A stretch of 64,000 bases of DNA from Lindgomyces ingoldianus (lineage: Eukaryota > Ascomycota > Dothideomycetes > Pleosporales > Lindgomycetaceae), in assembly GCF_010093535.1 (NCBI RefSeq), contig NW_022985180.1, forward strand, positions 69,748-133,747, read 5' to 3'. Positions within the stretch are counted from its first letter, which is position 1. Each line of letters begins with the position of its first letter. Of this stretch, positions 23,070 through 33,846 are shown one piece after another. Made by a program: the position numbers and the translations under genes. Under the pieces are notes generated by a model. The model worked only from the letters and a program-made list of their open reading frames with translations, was not told the origin of the DNA and did not search any database.

Positions 23070-24374
23070 ATGTCTCCCGCAACTACATCTCCCACCACCA
23101 TGTCTCCCTTCAATCTGCCCTTTCCACCTACAATCTTCTGCACCATCTCATTTGCAACTTTCTTCGCTGCCATTCGACTTTCACGTCGAGGTCGACTCTA
23201 CCTCGCCCCCTTACTATTTGGCAGCGCTGTTTTTTCAGTAAAAAACAGCACTTACCTTTCCTGGGTTTTTCCTGGTGCACCATCCTACTGGAACCTTTTT
23301 ATGTGCGTGTGGATGCACCATGCGGCATCAGTGCTGTACATTGAACCATTCCAGTTGCCTCTTGTCTCCAGCAAGGGCAAGGAAGCCTGGATATTAGCAT
23401 ATAAAATATGGAACGACCCGCAACGCCAACTCAAATGGTCAACATATCTCCAGAAAAAGAATCCGGAACCCACGGCATATACGAAGCGGTTCATATTCGT
23501 ACTACGGCGTGTAGTCAAAGTCGCTATCTGCTGGTTGCTACAGCTTCGAGTCATCGGCCCGACAGTATCCACTTACTTCCGCCTCACCGCTGCAGACTTT
23601 GCGCCGTCATATCATCCTTTCGTCAGCAGGCTGTTGTGGCCGGACTCTGGTCCAGCTATCACAATCCGAGAAATTCAACTCCGTTCTCTCATGTCCGTGT
23701 ACTGGATCTGGCTCGCATTTCTCCTCCTCGACGGCGCCAATGTGCTCCTTTCGATCTTCTTCGTAGCTGTGCTGCGCATTGACACCCCCGAAGAATGGCC
23801 ACCGCTATATGGCAGTCCGCTACGCGGATCTAGCATCCGTGGCTTTTGGGCTAAATTCTGGCATCGACTTGCTGGGCCATCATGTGCTTGCTCAGGGCGA
23901 CTCATCACGCGTCGGATTATGAGACTGGCACCGCATTCTAACTATGAGAAGGTGGTTATTGCGTTTTGGACATTCTTTGTTTCCGGCGTGTTCCATGCTG
24001 TTGCGGACTGGCAGGGAGGTGAGACAGTAATGCCTGTGGGTGAGATGCAGTTCTGGCTGGCCAACTTTGCAGCCGGTGCGATCGAGATGCTGGTTGTAGG
24101 TGCAGTGGGGAGACGCCTGAGGGACGGTAGACTTGGACAGGCTTTACGGTCAAATGTTCTGAGGAAAACGATTGGATTTGTCTGGGTCTTTGCATTCTTC
24201 TTTTGGGTTGTGCCGATGTGGCAGTACCCAAAATTTTACGCGGCAATGAGACCGGCGCGTCGAGTTGTCATCAGGGAGCCTGGATTTGCTCCAGAGTCGT
24301 TTGGGGAGAGTGGTTCCGCAAGGACTGGGAACTGGAGTGCTCCAGGGATAGAATTCATATCATTGTTAGACTAA
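23070..24374 (+). CDS. Wax-synthase-domain membrane acyltransferase, 434 aa
   Basis: Single exon. An in-frame ATG exists at 22854, but the TATA box at about 22995 lies inside that longer frame, so 23070 (Met-Ser-Pro-Ala) is preferred; 23100 is also possible. The protein has about eight hydrophobic helices. It carries the wax-synthase/MBOAT-like signature Arg-Gly-Phe-Trp-Ala-Lys-Phe-Trp-His (about residues 257-266) and a second conserved His in Gly-Val-Phe-His (about 309). Proteins of this type transfer acyl groups in the ER membrane and in fungi often sit in terpenoid or polyketide clusters. No core synthase is visible here, so the acceptor substrate is unknown. Confidence 0.8.
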   Translation: MSPATTSPTTMSPFNLPFPPTIFCTISFATFFAAIRLSRRGRLYLAPLLFGSAVFSVKNSTYLSWVFPGAPSYWNLFMCVWMHHAASVLYIEPFQLPLVSSKGKEAWILAYKIWNDPQRQLKWSTYLQKKNPEPTAYTKRFIFVLRRVVKVAICWLLQLRVIGPTVSTYFRLTAADFAPSYHPFVSRLLWPDSGPAITIREIQLRSLMSVYWIWLAFLLLDGANVLLSIFFVAVLRIDTPEEWPPLYGSPLRGSSIRGFWAKFWHRLAGPSCACSGRLITRRIMRLAPHSNYEKVVIAFWTFFVSGVFHAVADWQGGETVMPVGEMQFWLANFAAGAIEMLVVGAVGRRLRDGRLGQALRSNVLRKTIGFVWVFAFFFWVVPMWQYPKFYAAMRPARRVVIREPGFAPESFGESGSARTGNWSAPGIEFISLLD

Positions 24375-24666
24375 AGACTCTACGGAGTCGAGAATCTAGA
24401 TCGTTATTCAGAGTGCGAAACAAAGGGTCGAGGGAAGTTTTCGCCGCAATATCGTGAGAGCCGCAGCACGCTACTGGCGTAGCTTAGCAGAGGAGGCATT
24501 AGACGCAGTCGACGCCGACGCTGACACAGAGCCCACTTCAGCGACTACCCTGGCTATTACGTGCCCAGTCATGGTGTTTAATAGGACGTAGTACTGTTCC
24601 TACTGTTACTGATAGTAACAATCTCTTAGCAGTTAGAACAAAAGTAAATTGCCTTCTATTACCGTA
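24375..24666. other. Transition from gene island to transposon nest
   Basis: Mixed composition, no gene recognised. Border sequence before the 128-bp repeat. Confidence 0.4.
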
Positions 24667-24794
24667 TGTAAGGCCGAGATGGCGCTTACGTGCGACGGGT
24701 ATATATACTATTCTGCACCCGAAAATCAACCGTTGGTTGATTATTCGTACCTTTTGGTTGTATTGGCGGAGTGGTGCGGAGCCCCGTCCTTACA
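24667..24794. repeat. 128-bp TG..CA repeat (copy 1)
   Basis: Begins TGTAAGG and ends CCTTACA, so it has 7-bp inverted ends. It aligns over its whole 128 bp with 25710-25837. No target duplication is visible at this copy. It is GC-normal with no RIP signature. The repeat reads like a very short LTR or a MITE. Confidence 0.7.
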
Positions 24795-24966
24795 CAGAGG
24801 TACGGAGGCCGAGGAGTCTATATACCCCGTGCCAAGCCTAGGGTGCTCAGGGGTTGGATAGCTGTAACATAACTGTGACAATTACATACATTTGCAATTT
24901 TACTTAAACTTCCCTTTATACACTACTTGGAGCTGTTACATTAAATTACACCTAATTGCCCTCCTC
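24795..24966. other. Short spacer, partly AT-rich
   Basis: No feature recognised. Confidence 0.3.
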
Positions 24967-24968
24967 TA

Positions 24969-25595
24969 ACGTACTTCACAGGCGAGTTGCTCACACACCT
25001 AAGTCGCTTACTTTTGCCAAGACCCTACTAAACCACCCTTCCTACACTAATGCATTCCCCACAACACTACTTAGACGCGCTAAAAGAATGTTAGATACAG
25101 CTTACACTCTAAGCTTTTAAATAAGACATAAAACTCTTAAAGAAATATGCTGTAGCTATGTACAAGGTCTTATAAACAACAATAAATAACTACAGCACTA
25201 GATAACCTTTATAAGCTAATTCTACAGCTAAATTATAAAGGCTAGGTAATAAAAAGAAGCAGGTAATTATTAAGACTATACTTAAGCTATATACGCAAGG
25301 AATTTCCCCTTAGATAGCATTTATAGCTAATATAGCTAATTCTTTGCGCGCTAAGCGTAATCTAGGCTATATTTACATAAACTAGCCTAGTATGTTTGTA
25401 AAGTGTTATTTAGAGCTTAAAGTAACATTTAAGCGTAAGTATAACTATAAAAGAGCTCTCTGCAAGAGTCCTAGAGTAATTTAAGGCAGGTTTAGCCTTG
25501 TAGAGAATATTAAAGCTAAGTATAGCATCTAGGATAATAACACATACAACTTTAGTAAGACAGGGTTTATAATTAGCTAAATATTTCTTAACTAT
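24969..25595 (+). mobile_element. Fot1-A2: 5' fragment of a Fot1/pogo transposon
   Basis: Starts with the same ACGTACTTCACAGGCGAG inverted repeat as Fot1-A1, preceded by TA (24967-24968). It carries the least mutated Fot1 transposase segment in the window: Ile-Ala-Asn-Ser-Leu-Arg-Ala-Lys-Arg, then Tyr-Asn-Tyr-Lys-Arg-Ala-Leu-Cys, then Leu-Val-Glu-Asn and Tyr-Asn-Phe-Ser-Lys-Thr-Gly-Phe (25330-25575). The last block corresponds to the family's first catalytic Asp motif with Asp changed. Similarity to Fot1-A1 stops near 25595, so the 3' half and right TIR are lost. Confidence 0.8.
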
Positions 25596-25685
25596 ACTTG
25601 CGCTTAAAGTGCAGGTGGTATCAGTGGTGCATACACTACTGCAGGCGGTGGTGTGTACGATTGAGGGTGTGGAGCAGGCGTTAGG

Positions 25686-25837
25686 TGTAAGGCCGGGATG
25701 GCGCTTACGTGTAAGGCCGAGATGGTGCTTACGTACGACGGGTATATATACTATTCTGTACGCAATAATTAACGTTGGTTGATTATTCGCACCTTTTTGG
25801 TTGTATTGGCGTAGTGGTACAGAGCTCCGTCCTTACA
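25686..25837. repeat. 128-bp TG..CA repeat (copy 2) with duplicated end and TTAGG target duplication
   Basis: The full unit 25710-25837 matches 24667-24794. It is preceded by a 24-bp extra copy of its own start (25686-25709). The whole is flanked by TTAGG on both sides (25681-25685, 25838-25842). A 5-bp duplication with TG..CA ends is the footprint of LTR-integrase insertion, so this is best read as a solo mini-LTR. Confidence 0.75.
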
Positions 25838-26480
25838 TTAGGTAGGGTGGCATGTATTGTTTGTACAGTAATTAGTGTAGTGCTAGCTAAGGTGTAGGAG
25901 CAGGTAATGCTAGTACGTTTAGTGTTAATAGCAGCATTGTGTTTTATCTGCTTCTATGCAGAGCTTTATATAGCAATAGGGGTTGTGTATAAAGCCTTTC
26001 TAGTGTAATTGCCTTCTTTTATGCTATATTATACAGCTTCTAGGCTTAGGTACCTTTAGTGCCTAGCTGTAGTGTAATTCCTTTGTCCTTTAGCACTTAT
26101 ATAAGCTCCCTTTTAAATGTGTAGCTAAGTGCTAAGAAGTCTTATAGTGTCTATTCTTTAAAATTCTTTATATACGCACTTAAAAAGGTAGCGCTTTTTT
26201 AAGTTATTATATATAGATTAGTAATTATATAACTTGTGTATAATTAAGTCTATAGGCTTATTAAAGCCTCTAACATATTAATCTTGTTATTCTAGTACTT
26301 TAGGCTAGTCTTATTTTATAGTGTTGCCTCTAATATCCCTATGTCTTTTGTAAGTTATTTATATAATAAGAATTATTTCTTATTTTTTTTATTATTACGC
26401 AGAGTTATTAGTTGCTAATAGGATTTTATTATAATAGTATAGTTAATTACTTTTCTAGTAGATTACGCAGGTACTGCTGT

Positions 26481-26712
26481 TATCTAGCTGCTAAGTTATG
26501 CAGCTTTAATAGCTTTAGTGTGCGCCTTACACTATCTCCTTCTTACTTTGTACAGTAGCAGAGCTTGCTGTATAATGTAAAGAATTAATCTACTATTATC
26601 TAGCTACTAAGTTATACAGCTTTAATAGCTTTAGTGTGTGTTTTACACTATCTCCTTCTTACTTTGTACAGTAGCAGAGCTTGCTGTATAATGCAAAAGA
26701 TTAATCTGCTAT
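26481..26712. repeat. Tandem duplication, 2 x 116 bp
   Basis: Unit 1 26481-26596, unit 2 26597-26712. The differences are almost all C/T or G/A, as expected if the duplication preceded or triggered RIP. Confidence 0.85.
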
Positions 26713-26720
26713 TTTAAAAA

Positions 26721-26840
26721 ATAAGTAACTAAATAAAGTACCTTATAAAGTGTAAGTACTCTGCTGTTACTCTTTCTAAAGAATAAGTAATAAAATAAAG
26801 TACTTTATAAAGTGTAAGTACTTTATTGTTACTTTTACTA
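26721..26840. repeat. Tandem duplication, about 2 x 60 bp
   Basis: Unit 1 26721-26782, unit 2 26783-~26840. Both begin ATAAGTAA and contain TTATAAAGTGTAAGTACT. Confidence 0.75.
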
Positions 26841-27008
26841 ATTTATAGTTAATTAAATTAACTACTAATTAGTGTTAAATAGGCTCTAACAGCTAGCTGC
26901 TTATAGTATAAGCACTTAAGTAGTAAGAGTAAAAGTAGTGTACAGTGTGCACAGCGTACAAGGTAGGTAAGGTAAGGGTAATATATTTCTAGTTCTATTG
27001 CTCTTGTC

Positions 27009-28788
27009 TTTCCTCTGTACAGAGGAAAAGGGGGATATCTAGATGTTCGCGCACAGAGGTTCGCGCATAAGCATCATGTGACAGAGATACGTAGTCCTGC
27101 TCGTGCGCGATCGCTCGTATCCAGACTGTGACGCTGCTGCTGCGTACAGACAATAACTCTTATATAAAGCTACTAAATTAGGACTATATTAGTTTAAAAC
27201 ATATTATAACTACTATAAAAAAAAGCTGCGCATGCATATCTTTTTATACAACCTCTACTTTTTAATTACTAATAAAGAAAAGCACACTTTTAGTATTACT
27301 AGCTTATAAATAAATAATACTTTAAGCATTATAATAAAAAATTTTGCATAAAAAAAAAAAAAACTATAAAAAGCAAAGTTCTACATAAAAAGTAAGACTA
27401 CTTTAGCAGAAAAGCAGCTTATTAAGTTTAATAGTAAAAAAATTAAACTTATACATAACATAGTAGTTTTTACTTAAAAGAGATAAGTAAGCTACCTTTA
27501 TATAATTAACTTAAAAAATAAAAATGCTGCATAATAATATATTAAGTAACATGTAAAAGGGGCATATATTACATCTATGTGTTAACTAGAGGTAGTATTT
27601 AACTTATTTATTACTGCATAAACTATAGACCTTTTATATAATAATATTAACACACTTAACACATAAATTTAATAGTAGATAGATAATAGTAAGCACAGTT
27701 TTACTTTTTTACTATTACAGCTTAATTATATAAAGCTGTTTATTTTTATAAATAGATTATTTACTAATAATAAAAACCTTAGCTTATAGCTAAAATTCTT
27801 AATTATATTAAGTAATAAAAACTATATAAAGTAAAGTAACTACTTTAAAATACTAGGCAACATTATACACTAAAATTCTACTAAGTGTAAAAGAGTAACT
27901 AAGAGTGTTCTTACTAGTAAACTATATAAAATAGTTAGAAAGTTTAATAATATAATTACCTTTAGTATAACTTTATAGTAAATTATATAAACACTTAAAC
28001 TACTACTAATTCTAGTAGTAATCTATATAGATTTAAGGCTTTTATATAATTACTTTATTAAGCTAGGCACTACTAGTAAAAAGTAACTTATAATTAACAT
28101 TATATTACTCTATAAATTATATAAAAAAAAGAAAATTACTAAAATAAAGTAAATTAATAGTAAAAATAACTTAGTAAATATATATATAAAGAAAACACTA
28201 AACTAGGCTTTTTAATTATTAGTTTTAACTAACTACCTCTCTGTCTAAATAGAAGCATCTGTGGACTAGCTAGATCCTGTGCGCAAAGATGCTTTAGACT
28301 AACTAAACTAATAACATCTTAGTATAAAGCTTATTTCTTTTTATTTTATTTTTTTTATTGTACACACTTATCTTTCTTATTATAAAGATCTGTTACTATT
28401 AGCACTATATAAAAAAAAAAAAGAGCTAGGAGATTATACAGTAAGGCTTAGAAAGTAAAGAATAAAGAAAAAAAAAGCTATTTATATAGCATAACTAGCT
28501 TATTCTAACACACAGCATTACTAAGGCAAGTTCTAATAAATAAAGTAAAGTAAAGGCAGAATGTAATTAGATAGACCTACACAGATAGAAGAAAGGTAAC
28601 GCGTACAGAAGGTAACTCTTTAGATAAAAAGAAAAGTTACTAGTGTCTATACACAGCAGCAGCGTTGCAGCCTAGATACAAGCGATCACGCACAAGCAGG
28701 ATCACGTATCTATGTTACATAATGCTTGTGCGCAAACCTCTGTGCGTAAACATCTAGATATCCCCCTTTTCCTCTGTATAGAGGAAAA
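27009..28788. mobile_element. DNA transposon with long TIRs and palindromic termini, superfamily unassigned
   Basis: About 140 bp at 27009-27150 is the inverted repeat of about 28640-28788; blocks such as GGGGGATATCTAGATGTT recur inverted. Each outermost end is itself a palindrome, TTTCCTCTGTACAGAGGAAA at 27009-27028 and the matching one at 28768-28787. TA lies in the middle of each palindrome (27018-27019, 28777-28778), so an alternative reading is a CAGAGG..CCTCTG element of 1757 bp with TA duplications. The interior is extremely AT-rich and no transposase motif could be read. Confidence 0.65.
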
Positions 28789-29537
28789 ATAAGAAGTAAT
28801 TAACACTAGTTACCTAACACCCCTGTGCAATGTTTACACTGTGCAAACCTCTCTGTCTTGTACGCATTTGCTGACACTAAGTGCTAGCTAGCAGAGAGTC
28901 TATTTAACATAATGTTATTAAAGACCTTCTATGTCTCTAGTAGTAAAAGTTTACTACTTATTTTATAGTTTATCTAATTATTAGTGTAGAGTTAGAACTA
29001 AATAGTAAGTAATCCTTTTAAGTATAAGCTTATCTAAGAAATTATTTCTTTATTTATTTTAAAGGCGCCTTTGTTGTATTACATGTAAAAGTAGCATCTA
29101 GTAAAGAAAGGTTTTAAGTTTTTAGTAGAGCTGTTAAATGCTTTAGGGGGGGCTAAGTGTAGGGTCTTTTTTAATTTAATACTAGTTTTTTCTTAAGTAA
29201 TATTTCTAAGGTTAGCTACTTCTAGCTGTAGGGCTTAGATCTAGTAGACATTTAAAGGTCCTTATTATGCTTAAAGCTAGAGGTGCTGTTTAAGCTATTT
29301 AAGCTTATTTTAAAGGTAAAGTATTTGTTAATTCTATGCTTCTTTAGTTGCTGTAAGGGTCTAGCTAGTGCTAGCAGCTAAAGCACCTGTCATGCTAATG
29401 TCTAAGGTGGTAGTGGCTATACTTTGCAGGTGGTAGTAATTACTGTTATAATTCTTACTCTAGTAAAATAGTATTTTTAGAAGTACTTTAGCCTAAAAGT
29501 AGTAAGCAGAGCAGGGGTAGAACTTAGCTAAATTAGG

Positions 29538-30051
29538 TGTACAGTCTGTTAAGCAGAGTATAGGTAAGGCAGGTAAAGAGTAGGCAGGCTTGTGGTTTAA
29601 CCTAGCAGCTGTATAGGGAGCTAGTAAACCTAATCTGTTAGGATAGGAATAGAGGTATATATAGTGCAAGATATACAAGGCAGCAATGTCCTTTTTATAA
29701 AGGTTTTAATGCCTCTTAGTCTATTATGTAGGTAAAGACTAAATAGTAATTATAACCTTCTAACTATAGTTATAATTAAGACTATATACATAGGGTTTAC
29801 ATGCGCTTGCATGCGTTGCAGGTGCTGCATGCGTTGCCTGCAGCGGCCTGCATTGCCTGCATTGCCTGCAATGCTTAAGTCCCTATTAGACAGTGCACTC
29901 TGCGAGGCTTTTGTCTAAAAGCTAGAGCCATTCCTTATCTGTCCTATCACGTGATTCGTTTAGTGCGGGGCTAAGCGTCTTCCATCTAACGTTGTTCGGG
30001 CTGTGTGGGACAGCCAGTTGGGTCATTACAGTCTGACTGTTGGCCGTAACA
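29538..30051 (-). repeat. 5' LTR of Gypsy-1C (514 bp)
   Basis: The minus strand begins TGTTACGG and ends CTGTACA, like copies A and B. The outer third is GC-rich and lightly mutated. It contains a short CTGCA-rich array (about 29797-29875). Confidence 0.6.
29797..29875. repeat. CTGCA-rich short tandem array in the Gypsy-1C LTR
   Basis: Irregular units with GCATGCGTTGC and three consecutive 9-bp TGCCTGCAT-type units. The core resembles the Copia LTR and Crypton minisatellites. Confidence 0.6.
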
Positions 30052-31639
30052 AATATCTACATGCGGATGCTAAGAGGCTATTAGAAACTAGGTATAATAC
30101 TAAAGCTTTAAAAAGCACTATACAGCCTGTGAATTTCTCCTCTACTCTAGCAACACTATTTTACAACAACCCTTAAAGGCCTTAGGTTCTTAGCTGTCCC
30201 ACACAAACCCTGCTGCATAACTAAAGCTAGAATATTTGTTTTTTTCTACGTAGACAACTTTATTGTTGCGTATAGAAAAGGCTCTAAAGCAGATGCACAG
30301 CGTGTAGTAGACTAGTTACAAGAGAAGTATACCCTAATAAGAGGCAAGGACCTATAATAGTTCCTAAAAGTTAAAATTATTAGAGATTAACAGCAATAAA
30401 TAATTTAGCTATTATAGGCATTATATATTAACAAGATAGCTAGGCTAGCTAACAGAAAAAACCTGCAGCACGCTACACCTATAAGTAGGATTAAACTTAT
30501 GCTAGAATCTAGTTTTACAACCCTATTAAAAGTAAATTAATATTAGCAGAAAATTAGATCTCTACTCTTTACAGCAGTTACTATAAGACTAGACATTACC
30601 TTTACTACATCACGCCTTGCACAGTTTCTCACAAATCCTGCATCTAACTATTAGGATGCAGCTAATTAAGTTATCCTGTACCTACATGCAACACAGACGT
30701 ACGCACTCTAATTAGAAGGAGAAGACTACCTTATAGTAGTAAGTAATGCATTATTTGTAGATAATACACTAAATAAAAAAAGCTTTTAAAGCTACATTAT
30801 TTAACTATTTAGTAGATAGATTACATAGTAAGTAAATAAATAAAATATAGTTATAATGTTAATAACAGAAGTAAAATTACTTGCACTGTTTTAAGTTACT
30901 AAGGAAGCTATGTTTATAAAAATGCTTTTTAATAAACTATAAGTTAAGCTGCCTAATTTAACTATTATAATCTAGTGTAACAATAAGTAGACAATTTAAC
31001 TAGTAAATAAAAAGATATCTTAACTTTAAACTAAGCTTTAACATGTTAACATCTATAACTACTAGCTCTAACAGGAAGTCTCTTAACAAATAATTAAGGT
31101 TGTCTATGTCCCCTCTAGTAAGATGCTTATAGACAGACTTACTAAAGCGCTTCTAGCTAGTAAATAGCTAAGCTTTCTTTAGCAAATTTAGCTAGTTAAT
31201 GTTAGGGAGAGGATAGTTAGTTAGGAAGCGGATATAGAAGAGATTAAAGCAAGAATAGAAGCCCTAGAAGCATACTAAGGTTGTGCAATTAGAAACTAGC
31301 TTAAAGCATGTCTAAGCTAAGAAGGTGTGTTAGATATGCGCACCTACTGTCAAGACAGGAGGAACGTTTAACAAAAGCTGCTACATAGTACAAGCAATAA
31401 GCTTAAACAGTATGTTGCTGCAAATTGCTGCATTTTGCAGCATGTTGCAAGCTAGTTACGCATAGGGCTAGTGCGCGAGGGACTTAGATCAGCAGAACAA
31501 AAAGCTGAGCAACATAAGTAGAGCAGAAAAAGGATTAATAAATTAAGACAATTAAACACAATTAATTAATCATCCCATACATCATATCCAAACCCATCAT
31601 TCATCTCAGGAAGCTAAGAAACAGTGCTTCAATCTGACA
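30052..31639 (+). mobile_element. Copia-2: 3' part of a Copia element (RT, RNase H, LTR)
   Basis: Aligns with Copia-1 from about 11138 to its 3' end. The RT box reads Tyr-Val-Asp-Asn near 30247, with the second catalytic Asp changed by RIP. The 3' LTR is 31328-31639. The 5' half is missing where Gypsy-1C abuts. The right flank continues as Fot1-B2, so Copia-2 had inserted into that transposon. Confidence 0.85.
31328..31639 (+). repeat. 3' LTR of Copia-2 (312 bp)
   Basis: Matches the Copia-1 LTRs; only about three units of the 10-bp minisatellite, 20 bp shorter than the Copia-1 3' LTR, exactly two units. Confidence 0.88.
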
Positions 31640-33175
31640 AAGCTAGATATTAACTAAAGTAGTTATTATAGCTTTAAAAAGATAAAAATAGCTAAAAGTA
31701 ATATAGTAAAGTAATAAAAAGTAAATAATAGTTATCTAAAGCATTAATATAATAAAGTAAGCTATTTTACTTTTTATTATTTTTAAAAGCTGCTATTACC
31801 TCTTTGCTTAGTATAAAAAGAAGAATTTACTTTAAAACTAAGTTATTATAGTCTCTAAAAATAGCTAGACAATAAATAAGCTTAGGCTATAGTAGTTAAA
31901 GCACTTTAATAAGCATATATAAAAAAAGTTATAACCGCTTATTAGCTTTTTATTATTAATAGCTATAAAAGCTATAACTTACTTAATTTTTAGTAGTACT
32001 ATAAAAAGAATAAAATTATTACTATTTATATGCTTTTACACTTATTACACTTTTTATAGCCTTTTAATATAAGTTGTTTTACCTTTTTAAAAAAAGTGTA
32101 TAAGTGCTAAGCTTGTAACGATCCTCATGAATCGTTCCATCTCGAGTCGCCCGGAACCTCCGGAAGGCCCTCGTATCGGCCCCGACCTCGACCTGGCCCC
32201 GACCCCTGCTGTTACCCCTATTCCCTCATGTATTTAGTCGCACCTCGCCCCTGTAGCTAGCTCGGTAGTTTTCTGATATCCTACGTATAAGGCCTATAGG
32301 TGTCATTGGTATTCCTAGGTCTCTGAGTCCCCACGCACTCCCATATGCCTCTGAGTGGATTCATACCGCATTCGGACCCATTGTCTTGCCTGCGCCGTTA
32401 CAAAGCTAAAGATTTTACATATAACTAAATTACTTATATTATAAAGCTTAAGTTTTTACTATGCTTTATACACACTTATAATATAGTAATTACTTTTAGT
32501 AATATTTAAAAAAAGTTTTAAAGCACTAGTTTAGTCTTATTTAACTTAAAATAAGTTAAAATAGCCTTTAACATCTAGTTATGTACTTTATTACTACTAC
32601 TACTTATTAATAATAAGCTCTAGCAGTTATAAACTTTAAGTAATACTTTTAAATTTAAGTTATAATTAATGCTTATAAAAGTAAAAATTTAGAAGTATAT
32701 AAATAGCTTACTAATGTCTATAGTAAAGGCTTTTAAAAAAGTTTTAAAAAGGGCATTAATTATTACACATAAGCTAGTGTTAGTATAAAAGAAAATTATA
32801 AAGCTTTAAGTAGTAAATAAGGCTACTACATAACATAAATTACATAAAAGAAAGTAGATTTAAGTAGAAAAGACTTTAATAGTTAAGAATAAAGCTTGTC
32901 TAACTGCTTTAAAAGAGTTTAAAGTGTGTAGTAATAGAAAGAAGCTAAAGACATAAATACGCGCTAAAAAAGGTAAGCTAAGTTAAAAGTAATATAAGCA
33001 GTGTAATTAAACTAGGCATAACTTGCATATGTGTAAGAAAGTAGTAGAAGTAGACTTTAAATAATATCTTGTGTTATATTGCTTTATATAGGGCTAAAGT
33101 AGGCTGTTTTGCGCTAGAATAGGGTGGTTTTAGTAGGGGCTTGGCAAAAGTGGCCGGCCAACCTGTTAGGTACGT
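31640..33175 (+). mobile_element. Fot1-B2: 3' part of a Fot1/pogo transposon
   Basis: Aligns with Fot1-B1 from its first DDE block to the right TIR, but without the Fot1-A insertion, so it supplies the empty-site sequence for Fot1-A1. It ends ACGT at 33175, followed by TA. The TIR lacks one of the two 17-bp GGCCGGCC units found in other copies. A solo LTR is inserted at 32114-32402. Confidence 0.8.
32114..32402. repeat. Unmutated solo LTR (289 bp) with AAGCT target duplication
   Basis: Begins TGTAACG and ends CGTTACA. The flanks AAGCT at 32109-32113 and 32403-32407 duplicate the site seen uninterrupted in Fot1-B1 near 3806. It is GC-rich with many intact CpA and CpG sites, in sharp contrast to the AT-rich host on both sides. 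No other copy occurs in the window. Confidence 0.88.
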
Positions 33176-33345
33176 TATTAGTTTTTAACTATTAACTAAC
33201 ATTATATTATAGATACAAAAATTCTAAAAAAAAAAAAAAAAAGAAAGATAAAGGCTAAATAGAGATATAACGTACCTAACAGGTTGGCCGGCCACACAGG
33301 TTAGCCGGCCACTTTTGCTAAGCCCCTACTAAAACTACTCTATTC
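33100..33345. repeat. Inverted repeat formed by two facing Fot1-B right ends
   Basis: The 3' end of Fot1-B2 (about 33105-33175) and the 3' end of Fot1-B3 (33270-33345) face each other across 94 bp of A-rich spacer, giving about 70-bp arms. Each arm is followed by its TA. Confidence 0.8.
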
Positions 33346-33846
33346 TTTTGCAAAACAGCCTACTTTAGCCTTATATAAAGTAATATAATATAAGATATTA
33401 TTTAAAGTCTACTTTTACTACTTACTTATATGTATGTAAGTTATGCCTAGTCTAATTACACTACTTATATTACCTTTAACTTAGCTTACCTCTTTTAGCG
33501 CGCACTTATGTCTTTAGCTTTTTTCTATTACTACATGCTTTAAACTCCTTTAGAGCAGTTAAACAAGCTCTATTCTTAACTATTAAAGTCTTTTTTGCCT
33601 AAATTTGCTTCTTTTTATGTAATTTATATTATGTAGTAGCTTTATTTACTGCTTAAAGCTTTATAATCTTATAGCCTACTTTATTATATTAATGCCTTAA
33701 ATAACTGTTATCTACTTTTTATTATTTTACTATATTACCTTTAGCTGTTTTTATCTTTTTAAAGCTGTAATAACTGCTCTAGTTAATATCTAGCTTATTA
33801 TAAAGCCTAACTTATTAAAGTTATACCTATTTTTATTCTAAATACT

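Larger units (their letters stand above)
25843..27008. mobile_element. Unclassified AT-rich, RIP-like sequence
   Basis: Composition and stop pattern match the surrounding transposons. The minus strand near 25880-26100 gives a long frame interrupted only by TAG/TAA, suggesting a decayed coding region, but I cannot assign a superfamily. It contains two tandem duplications, listed separately. Confidence 0.4.
28920..30051 (-). mobile_element. Gypsy-1C: 5'-end fragment of a Gypsy element
   Basis: The minus strand runs from an LTR (29538-30051) into gag-region sequence that aligns with Gypsy-1B near 14390-14520 (minus strand). Similarity fades left of about 28920. It is a diverged family member with a distinct LTR. 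Its right end (CCGTAACA) is fused to Copia-2 sequence, so it inserted into Copia-2. Confidence 0.65.

Noticed and set aside
33270..33345. CRISPR-like repeat or phage att site
   Set aside because: The repeats are transposon TIRs with TA duplications in a eukaryotic genome.
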